Source of the DNA: Phoronis australis
Taxonomy: Eukaryota; Phoronida; Phoronidae
Reading direction: 5' to 3'
DNA: 64,000 nucleotides
Assembly: GCA_002633005.1 (NCBI GenBank)
Contig: NMRA01000745.1
Coordinates: 64,158-128,157 of the forward strand
In this document: piece by piece, positions 10,850-22,400 of the stretch
Layout of the letters: every line of letters begins with the position of its first letter
Numbering within the stretch: the first letter of the stretch is position 1
The notes under the pieces: model-generated
Told to the model about the DNA's origin: nothing
Seen by the model: the letters and a program-made list of their open reading frames with translations, nothing else
Databases searched by the model: none
Translations under genes and position numbers: made by a program

Positions 10850-12350
10850 GGGGCTTTGGAGATACTGCATTGGATGCAAAAAATGTCACTAGGAGGCACC
10901 ACACTAGTTGAACACGTTTGAAAATCCACGTCAGTCAAGCTTTTGTCATTAGGAGCACATCTACGTGGCCGCAAGAATGGGGGCTGGGGGCACGTGCCCC
11001 CAAAAATTTGTTTCAGGTTAAACCCTGACAACTCCCGTAGGCGTAAAGGAGATAAAGCCTTGAACCCCCCAAAAAATCTAGGAGGTGCCAGAATAATCGA
11101 ACACGTCTGCAAATTTTAGTGATGATCCTCCAAGCGGTTTGGTGAATGGAGACGGTGGCGTCAAAAACGTACTAAAGTTTTTTTAAAAGGCCAGCTGGTG
11201 GCGCAGAATACGTCAAATCCGTCTGGAAACGAGAGGGCATAGTCGTTTAGATTATAGAAACCTATTTGCAAAATTTCATGATAATAAAAATTTCACGAAT
11301 CTGAAAACGGGAACCTGTCATCGTCTCCTTCATTAGAAATATATCTATTTAATTTCCTAAAAGTCCGTCAACGAGCTTCAAAGTTACAGAGGACAACGGG
11401 AAAATTAAAATTGCCACTGGGGGAACAGCGGTAGTCGGATCTTTCCAAATTTCATCGTTGTCCATGGAAATACACTTGCCTTATTCAATAAACCTCCAGC
11501 ACAGGGTGTAAGAGATACTGCCATAGACGCAAAAACTGCAACTAGGAGGAGCCACAGTAGCCGAAGTCGCACGAAAATCATCATAAGCTGTCCTCTTTAA
11601 AGTAGAATCACACAAAATCATCATTAGAGTGATTTGGTTGATAGAAGGGAGGGTGCATAAAACACACTAGAACACATTAAAAAGTCCACCAGACGGCACA
11701 AAATATGTTGAATCCATCCGAACATAAGAACGTGTCATTGATTTTTCAATGGAACATTTTTCATTGGATGTCATAAATCGGTCACGGAACGTTTAACAGA
11801 GGAAAATGGGGGAAAACGAATTTAGGCTACCACTAGGGAACACAGTATTTGTCAGATTCGTCGGAAACTCGTCGTCCTCTGTTGTCAACTGTGCTTATAA
11901 ATACTCTTGCCAAATTTAATAAAAGTCCCGCAGAGCGTTTAGGAGAGTCAAAACTGCAACTAGGAATAGCTACATTAGTCGAAGTCCAAAAATCATCGCC
12001 AGGCGTCATTTTGACAGTAGGAACATATATTGCAGTTCTGACAATCCTATCCTCAGGCTCATTTGGTCGATAGAAAACCAGGCGCCAGAAAATAGACTCG
12101 AAAACAGTAATAATGTTCACAAGGTGACACCGGATACCTCAAATCAATCTGAAAGCAGGAAGTTAACGTCATTTCATTAATAGATACTAATTTGGTAATT
12201 TTTTGAAAATGCGCTTGGAGGCGCATCTGTAGTTGGAAACATATCGGAAAAAATATAAAAAATTCATGAACATACATTACAGGGTTTTGGAGATAACGCA
12301 GCGGACGCCGGGCGGACAGACATATGAATTTGTGGGGCATCAACATGACC
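10850..12350. repeat. Diverged tandem repeat, ~417-bp unit with a recurrent GCMACTAGGRGG-like core
   Basis: Related phrases recur in the same order. The core (CACTAGGAGGCACC type) is near 10887, 11077, 11413, 11538, 11829, 11956 and 12211, and the pairs 11413/11829 and 11538/11956 are spaced 416-418 bp. Between cores recur TTTGGTtGATAGAA-like, a TCAAATCCRTCYGAAA-like box (11211, 11707, 12137) and GTCAT...TCATTAATAGA-like text. The block ends in GGACGCCGGGCGGACAGAC. A related block is at 53850-54400. No coding potential was seen. Confidence 0.65.
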
Positions 12351-15300
12351 GTCCTTGCAGCATTTTTATTCTCATTCAAAAGATCTGGAGTACAACTGAA
12401 GCGCTCAGTGTTTTCTGAATATAAAGGCCAAGAGGAATTCTTATGTTGTACATCAATTGTGGGTCAACAGATGAATTTTGTGTTTTACGCTGAAACAATT
12501 GGTAAAATTTCATTGTAACGGAAACTATAGAAACATTTGATGCTTCAGACAATGTCTTTTTGAGATATTTATCATTTACAGTCATCATTAATGGTAAATG
12601 TTGGAAGTAGTCTTCTATTACATCAAGTTAATTTTGCGGTTGCTTTCAGAAATAATTGATCTATTGTGTGCATTGTGATAGGGTCACGCGACTTCCATCT
12701 TCGAAACGATGGCCCTTAGCAAAGATGATGTCCACCAGAAGACCCGTCTCTAAAAATGTGAATACTAGAAGGAAAATTCAATAAGTTCAGTAAATTGAAA
12801 TCCTGGTATTTTAATAAGATTTTAATTAAGATTAGTAAACCATGTTTCCAGGCAGACTTTTCCACCTGCAGACTAGTTTTCTGCATGCATGTACCCAGGA
12901 TGTTCAACCCTTCATCCCATTTATAAATATGTTCAGTCTGTTGACCACGAGCCCAGTTGTTTTGGTGCGTTTTACACATGCTAAAATCAACGGTAATGGA
13001 GCAGTCGATTAACAGATTTCACCGCTTTCAAAGTAGTCCACACTGTACAATAAGTTACATGTATGCCTCATTATGAAATAATCAGCAATGTTATATCCAT
13101 TAGAGGTTACACACGTTACACTGTCAATGTCTTCATCTCTCCCAAATCTTCCATTCAGTATTTTTATCTCATTTCTTTGGCAAACTATGATTATTCTGTA
13201 AAAAACTCATTTACCTCACCATGATGATCTGTTGAGGTCTTAAAATATAGGTTATCTTCTACATGTACGTAACCAACACAATAAAATTAGCACTGGATTC
13301 ATTCAATGAAGTTTCGCCTGTTACGCGTACGAGTATTAAAATCCCACATTTATTGAAAGGTGACAAGCTCCCTTTATTTCTGCTGAGAAACCATGCAACT
13401 ACTGCTCAAGTATTTTAATCGTTTCCAATTGTTTACAAGTATACTCACCGGAACAAACGACCGCAAGCAACTCTCACGCATGCGCGGCGCAACCTCAGGG
13501 GCTGCGAGAGGAGTTAGTATTCCAGCCCTAGAGTTCTATGGTTTAAAGAGGAAGCCACTGTCGCTTCCCATAGTGATGGCACAAACTAACACTTCAAACT
13601 TATATTTGCGATATAACAATATTGAGAAACATGGGTCAAATAAACACTTTTATTGCAGTGTATATCTCTAATCTTTTTGGCGACCGTGCAAAGACATCAT
13701 CGACCTGCCTGACCTGATTAAATATTAAATGGCATATAAATGAACTTTTGGTAGTATTGCTGGTGAATTAGCCTACAGATGAATAGATTTCCAACATTTT
13801 AGTACCCTACTCTGAACGAACAGTGCGTCCAGACGACCCGTTCATGTATTCAAATTTGTTATTTTTGATAGTAAGTGTTCCTATTTCAACGAATGCACAT
13901 CATTGATTAACTCGGAAGACATTTTGTTTAGGTTATACTGATGGCCAAAAATTAAAAAATGAACTTGGAAAATGTACTTTCCAAAGTCTGCTTGCTTTGA
14001 TTAGCTTATCAGTTTTGACTGAAGCGTGCTTACACAGTCGTATATACATCTCTGATAAGAACTCCTGATCTATAAACAGTATTATCACATGTCAAAGACG
14101 AAATGATTCGGAGGTAACAGTCTCGTGACGCTAACACTAGTAGGACTCCACGTGTATGCCACTATTTCTTTTCCGAAAGTTAAGCCTACTTTCAACTGTC
14201 TCTTCTTTCAAAAAAACGTCGTTTTTATCGTCAATAACCGTCTCATCGCTCGCTGTTTTATTTCAGAGTGGAATGGTACGTTGCTAGCCAGTTAGAAAGT
14301 AGAACGTAATAAAATGTCAAAATTAATCCCGAATTCGCCAAAGCTGACTAAGTCTAGACCCCAGGCCCTGAGCTATGGAAATGCCATTAGTTACCTAAAA
14401 TCTGGCTTCGCAGTGTCACACATTACGGTAGCATGGCGTTGCCCGGGTTCTGGGGTTCTTTTATACAGCTGTCACAAATATCTCGTCCAAATTAAAGCGA
14501 TATTTGCGCCAAATCTGTTTCTGTCAAACTAAGGTTTGAGGGTTGGCGAGATGAAACAGCATCCGGCGATGGTTTCAATGATTTCAGAATAGTTGTAAGT
14601 AGTACCTGTTATTACACTGTAGGTTAACGCAGGTTTGGTACCCTTAAAATAACTCAAGGTGAAACTTTTTCTTACCTAAAGAGAAAGCTACATCACAGCA
14701 AATTACCATAACGCATGTGGCCAGTAAAACTCCCTTTGAGCGCAAATCGTCCATGTTTAGTCAGTCACAATCACACATCCTTTGGACTACAAAGACAACT
14801 TCCTGCGGACCTCTTTATATCGTCACTTGTCGGAAATATACCTCCACTTCCTCAAGCATGCTGTTTCCTCGAAGCTGATAAGACGCGCTCAGACTTCCGA
14901 TAAGCCAATGAACTTAAATCAGACGTTTGTACAGGTTTTTAGCTGATAGGTACAGTTGACAAATATATCAAAGCCATTTAAGCACAAATTCACGAAGACA
15001 AATAATCGTTCAGAAATCTTGTCAAAAGGCGACAAGTGAACCCCGTGCACTTCTACTCATCAAACTTTGAAATTGTCAGTAACAATTAAGGTTGTTGTAA
15101 GAGAAAAAATGTTGAAATTGATTGGCGTAAAGTGAATCCAATCTCAGTGTTTTTTTTCACAAAATTGTATATCACTTGAGAAAAATTGATGACCTGATAG
15201 ATAGCATCAATTGCTCCACATTTCATGATTTTTGAAAACATAGATCTTTTATTGTTTAGGCGTTCAGGCTTGGAAGGGTGAGGGGATTCATTCAAGTGGC

Positions 15301-15529
15301 CACCTTTTTCGTGTTTTTACTGAAAAACTCTTAAGGGGTTTCTTACTAAGAGAGGGACCAATGTTGGAACCGATAACCTCTATTTTCCTGTTTTTGAAAT
15401 CGTACAACTGCGATGGGATGAACCATCAGTCTTAATACTGCTTAGCTGTCAATTAACATTTTTGTGAGAGACTGTGACGTGTTTGCAATTCGTCGGCGCC
15501 CGAAAAAAGCGAGGTAATTTGTTTTTAAC
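12351..15529. other. Intergenic DNA between the vWA gene and GKAP1
   Basis: No exon or RNA gene recognised on either strand. Short ORFs here have no domain, signal peptide or splice context that I could support. Confidence 0.4.
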
Positions 15530-15765
15530 GCATGCGCGCTCCCAGCCTGAAATACAAAGGGGCTCGAATTTTTGACGATGTGGACCTTTTACTTACAAAA
15601 AACGGGGAAATGAAAAAATGGAATACCACGTATGTCGTTAAGAGCTCACTATTGTACATTCGTGCGCCTTTTTAATGGATTTTTGTGTCATTTTCTCGGA
15701 CTTTTTTTTCTCTGAGGAGGACCTTTTAGCCCACTTCGCCAAATGGGGGTTCGTTCATGTTCCCT
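15530..15765. repeat. MITE family A, diverged copy
   Basis: Starts GCATGCGCGCTCCCAGCCTG and continues GGGGCTCGAATTTTTGACG, GTGGACCTTTTA, TCTCGGAC and TCTCTGAGGAGGACCTTTTA, then CCACTTCGCCAAATGGGGG. This is the same order as copies at 47705, 49185, 61461 and 63039. The right terminal repeat has decayed. Confidence 0.6.
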
Positions 15766-15896
15766 TCCCATGTAATGAGTTTCATATTCACCAGTCTGCA
15801 CGATTCAGCTTTATTTTGCAAGTCGCAGGTTATGTTTACATTTTCGGACCTAAATGTCTTGCTCATCAAAATGCCCATGTGACCGGCGCAACCCCC

Positions 15897-15897
15897 N
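15897..15897. other. Single ambiguous base (N)
   Basis: An N inside CAACCCCCNCCGGGG. Unlike the Ns at 36296 and 48771, I see no duplicated flanks, so this may be a simple ambiguous base or a closed gap. Confidence 0.6.
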
Positions 15898-16299
15898 CCG
15901 GGGAACCCCTGACAAAGTTTTTAAGGTCAACATCATGTTGGCTGGCATCCCCTCCAACGTATTATGTTCCCAGATGGCATTGGAATGTTGATAATTTTTT
16001 TCTTACGGCAAACTTCTTTTTTTATAGTACATGAAAAGGACCCGTGCCAATAAGAAGTTCGGTCCGTGTAACAACAATTACGGGGATGGGGAAAGGAGAA
16101 GGTATTTAGCCGATAAATTTGGAAAATGGCTAAAAGTTTTCAGATGATTTAGCCATGTTGGCCAATACCAAGAATAGCACGAGCCCAGCCTTACTGTTGC
16201 TATGTCGTGAAGAAGACGACACCGGTTGGTCGACCGAGGAGGCTGTGAACGCAGGTATCGTAGCAGACGACGAGAGTTCACGTGAATTGAAAAACAACA

Positions 16300-16482
16300 A
16301 TGGCGGCGAAAGTGCAGTGTGTTTCCAGATTTGCTCTATTAAAAGTAGAAGATGACGACTCAAGCGACGATAGTGACATTAAAGCGAAGAAGACAAGTCA
16401 AACATCTGGGCAGAAGACCTCTAATTCTAAGAAAAGGAACAAAAAGAAGAAAAAGGCTGAGGAAGATCGCGAAAAAGACGAG
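16300..16482 (+). CDS. GKAP1: GKAP1 exon 1
   Basis: 61 codons, phase 0, donor GACGAG|GTATTT. Carries the family N-terminal signature SRFALLKVEDDDSSDD and a lysine-rich run. Confidence 0.93.
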
Positions 16483-19400
16483 GTATTTACTTTTTTGGCG
16501 TGCATGTTTCGTTTGCGACCGTGTTTCGATTGTTGAGCTGGCTGAAGCACGTGTATACAAAGCAACGCAATTCACTTGATTCGCTGTACTTATCAGTACT
16601 GTGATATTTAACTGTTTTGGAAATGCAACCAATGAATTATTTACAGCTGAGAAATCTCGCCTTTGGCAAGTCGGGTCAGAAGAAAGGTCCAAATGTCAAC
16701 ACTCCCAGCAGTTCATCATCTTCCAATGCCACTCCTAGCACGAGTTCACATTCGAACGATCCAATTGGTTCTTCACATACCGACAGGTCACAAGAGCAAT
16801 GGGAAGAGTGGAAGAAACTCGACACCGAGGTTTGTGAGACATATTCAAAATTGTCCTGATAAGGATGGGTGGTTTTTAGACAACACGTAGCCCCTCAGCT
16901 GGCTGGCTGTAGGGTAAAAACTGACAAGAACCGCAGTTATCACATACAAAGCCGACTTCCGTGTTTTTTTATTCACAAAGACGAAGGAAGCAGGCGCTCT
17001 TTCTGGAACGCCGAGTCTCATGCAAACCTCCCATTGGACGTTGCTGTCTTGTTTTGGCGACAACTCCAGAGCTTCACAACATAAGGCTACAACACTCCGC
17101 TTTGAGCTCTGTATTAAATCCGTTTTGAACAGGCAGCAGATCGAATCTGGTTACAGCGGCAGATTTAGGGGAGGGGGAAGGGGGCCATGGCCCCCCTAAA
17201 ATTCTCCTAGATACCATTTGGCAGTTCGGGGTGCAAATTGGTGACTTGCATATGCGCGCACAGGGGTGTTCATGGGGCGAATGCACAATGCATGGGCCTT
17301 AAACAAATCCTGTTTACCTTTTTTATAGTAATAAGGTTCACAAACCCAGAAATTCGAGACCACTGCATCCCTTCATTTTAGGCTAGGCGCGGCCGTGTGG
17401 CGAAATTCTGGTTATTCCTGAGCCCTGCCCCCCCCAACTCAAAATCCTGGATCTGCCCCTGCAAAATAATTCAGCTATCAATGCAACTTAAGTATGAGTT
17501 TCCCTTCCAAGGAGACGATTGCACATCCTAATCAAGCCTGAACTATGCTGGAAGATTTTTTGCATATTGCGCTTAACTCTAGGTATATTATCAAAGTTAC
17601 TTTAATTACTGCGCCTTTTACGTGTAGGTGGGCACGTATGCAGTTAGAGTCTTCAAATCCTTCCGTCTGGACATTTTTAATTCTTCTTTCCATAAATCAA
17701 ACTGAAGACTGGTCGACTTTACAGAGAATGTGCTCCAGGTTAAACGGAAAAGGTACAGAAGGTCATAGGGAGGTCTCCCGTAAGCCAGCCATGACACCTA
17801 GAACCTTCTGAGCCGTTTCAGTTTGGTGTCACTTTACAAATACTAAACATTGAAAGAACTTTGGTGGAATAAGAAAATTTATCCAGAGTTCGATTTGGTG
17901 ACCTGCAGCTCACAAGTGTGTCTTAAGATGTAATGTGGTGACCTGGTAGAAATCCCAAGTCCACGCGAAGTCACAGGATTTTTGCAACTCCCGACCAAGT
18001 CGAAAAAAGTCAGACAGGTGTAATTCGTTTTGAAATTTGTGGTGACTTCCAAACTTGAAAAATTAATGATTTTTTCCCACCGACTCAAAACACTACAAGA
18101 AGTAAACAGGTGGTAGTCATGATTTTTCAACAAAAGACAAAAGGTCCCATTCATGCCGATACATTGTTAATGTACAATATGTGCAAATCCATTGCTTGAT
18201 CGAAAGTTTTTGAGGATTTTGCCCAATATTTGTCCAGTCACTCGAGTTTGTTTAATGGTCTTTCACTGCTTGACAATTGCAGCCTCCACCGGTGTGCTTC
18301 TATTCTTGCACTCAAAAGACATGACAACATAAAACTTCCTGCATATAGATGCCCCATGGAATTGCCACCATCAGTAGCACTGTGAAACATACAATATATC
18401 CTTGTACTCTAATTTCAAAATACAGCTAGGTATTTATGGCTGTATATTTCTGCAATCGTGTGTCCATGCTGAGGGGATTGTAACCTTTTTGCGAAGTTGT
18501 ATATAGATACCATGTGAAACATAATTTATCAAGTGCTAATAGTATTGATAATACTGTTACGTTTGTTCCAGCACACGCTGGACACATATGAGAAAGAACT
18601 CCAAGAAGCCATGATACAGAGTAAACTAGAATATCAAAAGAGGATTCAGGTAATCTATTGCCGTGGTCACTGCGCACACAGCTCTGATTTTGTGTTAAGT
18701 TGTACAGTGTGTGCACCCAAGTTGATCAGAAAGCATGACTGGTAATTCCCTGCCATGACGGACGGATACAATAGCATTGACTTCCTCTCTTCTGTGCATA
18801 GCCATGATGGTGAGAAGACGACTCAAAATCAACCTGGTGGAACAATGAAAATGATTGGTGATGACCCTCCAGGTGACTTAACGACATTCTCAAGCTACGT
18901 TTACTTATATTCACGTCCAGTTCACGAGCTCCACTAAGTTATTCATTATTCTCGGCAATCTAAAAAGTGCAAAGAATTGTATAGGCTACTGTGATGTCCA
19001 CGGTGAGTGAATGAAATCGTGGTTGGTCCGCGGCCATGACTAAACGCTTTGATTCACTAAACTTCGTTACGTGACCAACCACTTTTTTTCCTGCGTGCTC
19101 ACGCCGGCTCCTACCTGTGTCCATTGGAAGTTTCATGAGACACATCAAGGTCACCTTGACCGAAAAACAACCATCAGCGTATAAGCTTAGGATGTTTTTT
19201 TGTATGGGGGCAAATCTCCTAGTTGACCCCAGTTTCGTCCCACCCCTTCCATCATTCCCATGCGCCCCAGGTTTTGTCATCCCAGCGGATATTACGTGTT
19301 GCCTCCAACCCCGACTGCATGCACGACTTTAAGCTGTTGTCTTGCTTTACTTTAGACCCGGTGTAGTGAGCAATTTGACTTTACAGTGCGACACGAGATT

Positions 19401-22400
19401 CTGTTCGCTGTTTCTCTTCCCCCTCCCACGCCAGCCCCCTCAGATTGCCATGCCTATAAAAGGCCAGTCTGGCCCATGTACCTTTCTATGCACCCACATA
19501 TACAATACTTTCTATGCGAGTGTATGTTGGTGTCATGTGTTTAGATGTCTGGCGCCCGCTGCTGTGTCTCTTTAACCCTTGCAGGATTTTAATGAGATTA
19601 CATGTAAGCAGATGACTTTGTGTACTTTGTATGGTCCTGGCGACAGACGACGACGAGTTTTGGACTGATCCGACTGCTGCTGTGCCCTCTAAAAACATTT
19701 GGATTTTTAGGTTTTAAAATTTGATCCGGCGCGATTAAGGGCGAATATCGGCCCCATTCCCCTCTCAAAAGTATTAAAAATCACGCAAAATTCCCCCATC
19801 AGTTAAAAAAATTCCCCTCTGAACAATCAAAGATTCCTGTCATGGTTTTAACCTCAGACAATCTCAAAAATATTGTATTCAAACCCATCGACTTAACTCG
19901 CAAGGCCGTCAGAGCCCGGAATCCCTGTAAGGCAAGTTTCACATATAGGAGTGCTAGAGCCAGTTCCGCAGTGTTTTACACTCACGTATTAAAAATACAA
20001 AACTAAAAGCAAACTCTCCTCTCCGTAGCAATCTCAAGCAGACCTCATTTGAAAAGCTAGCTCCCCTGAATTATATGCTGTGAGCAACAACTCTGTCAGT
20101 TAAATGTAGAAGCAGTTAAGCATTGCTCTTTTTATCAATTCGCTGAGGTGGGAGAACGACTGAATGGTCAAATTTGAGGACATTTTACTCTATACACTGT
20201 TGTGCCGGATTAAAATTACAGGCTAAAACCTTTCACTTTGTCTTTAAGGTATTGGTAATGCTGCCATATTTAAGAGTTAGTTTTGAAAGTCCCCCCATGG
20301 ACGTTTACTCATAACTCCATTATTTTGTGCTTGTGTGAAAAATGAACCACTGTATTGGTTTTACGTTCGTAACCCAAGCAGTGTGACAACAGTAATACAC
20401 CGTATTTGGATGCCGAAGACATATCTAGGTTGATGAATCAGCGACTGTATGTGGCAAGAGGTCATCTTCACTTGCCTTTGTGCAAATACATGGCATATGT
20501 AATAATGACTTACTTTTTGTAGTTGAAGTTGACACTTGCTTATTTGTGAAAGCACAAAAAGCAGTGCAATAAATATGCATCACAAAATTACCCTTTAAGT
20601 ACAATATTACAAGAAAATTCCTTTTTTTTAAAAGCACTTTGAAAATTGTCCTTTTTGAAGATACAGGCACCTTTTCCCTCGGGTGAGATTCACCTTTTCT
20701 CTCAGGTGAGTGAGGGCGCTGCTCTATCTTCAGAACGCCTCCGTGGGTTTTCAGGAAATTTGGCTGGTAGGAGTCTGTTACAGACAGGCTGATGCCTTTT
20801 TATTTCCGGATGGATTTGACATGTTTTACGCCATCTTCTGGCATTTTTACCATTTTGTATCCATTTTTGGCATCCGCCTGCATATCCATCAAACTACTCA
20901 AAGGATCATTATGATTTTTGTCAGCCTCTCTTTAAAAATTGACTGGTGATTTCCTACTGGTAACAACACGACTGACATTGATTTGAGGTCGAGTATAAAC
21001 ACCGTTGCAGCAACTAGAGCCAGAGTTTTTTTTGGCATCCACAGCTGTATCTCTTGGTCTTCGCAAAATATGACAAGTGTATGCCTATGATTGTGGCAAC
21101 AGATGGCATTTTCTGTCTAATATCCCTGACTACTGCTGAGCCTCCTTGTGCCACTTCTTTTTTCCCTCTGTATCTTTCAAGTTCCTGGGCAAATTGTCAT
21201 GAAATTTGTCAAATAGGTCTCTATTAAGGAGTTGGACAGGATCACCCAGTTTATGGATGGGTTTGACTCGTTCTGCACCATATAGCTGCACCACCCAGTG
21301 ACTATTTTGATGCATACATCCCTAGCATACCATTTGCGATGCGGTGGCTTAGTATTGTCCTTGTTAAATGATGAAGCGCTTAACATGTAGACGCGTGCAC
21401 CTCGACTCCACTTTTGTTGTCTCACTTCTCATTTGAATTGCATTGTCTGTTATCAGTTTCTCGAGGCTACCAAAGACATACCAGACACAAGTGACTGCTC
21501 AGGTAAAGATGGAAAGAAGAAGAAGAAAAAGAACTTCCTCACGCTCGATGAGTTTAACAAACTTGGTGCTGGTGACTCTGAGAATACAAGCCAAAATATA
21601 AATGGTGAGATTTACCCGTAACGTGTTGTTCAGTGGGTGTAGACAGTTTCTTAACGTAGCTATTTCACACACGGTCGTGAGTGCTCTTGATAATAAAGTA
21701 ACACCGTCAACGAGAAGAGTGGTTTTAGCAGATCAGCCCAATCAGGATCCGGATTTCGAACTTCCGTGATTGTCGTCCCACTCATAAGTGAACGGGTATT
21801 TCAAATGTATTAAACTCGTCAACTTTACCAGTTCTTAGCAAAATCTCTTTTTGGATCTGACTCGTACTAGTATTAATATACTCAATAACTCCCGCCATTA
21901 TTACTGTAGATTCCATGCCAACATCAGACCTTTAACAGATCTGGTTTTGTTTGTTGTCAGTTTGCTGCGGTTTGTTCACCTTCCCTTTGTGTTCATTAGG
22001 TGGCGCCAGTAACCCCATCCAACAAAGCAAGGTGCTCAACACAAGTAACCTCTCGGCGGGGGCAGACGACGACAAGAAGTTCTTCAATAGAGTGGAGGAG
22101 GACGCCGGCCGGGCCATCCGTAAGGAGCTGATACACGAGGAGTACAGGAAGGTACACACACTTCCTGCCAATAGGTGGAGTTTGTAGTGAGGAGCACTAG
22201 TCGGCACTCAACGATTTCATAAAAATTACAGGTCCCCATTGGAGTATGGTTCAACAGGGAGCAGCATGATGGAATGTTGCAATTAAGTTTTTAACTACTT
22301 TGACCTTTCAGGTGCCCTGGCTATGTGATCTTTATGAAATAGGGTGGCATTGATATGATGTGTTGTCATTGGGTAGATGATCGGCGTCTTTCTGTGTTTT

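Noticed and set aside
18960-19280. 106-codon minus-strand ORF in GKAP1 intron 3
   Set aside because: No recognisable motif, and it lies antisense in an intron without splice signals that fit.
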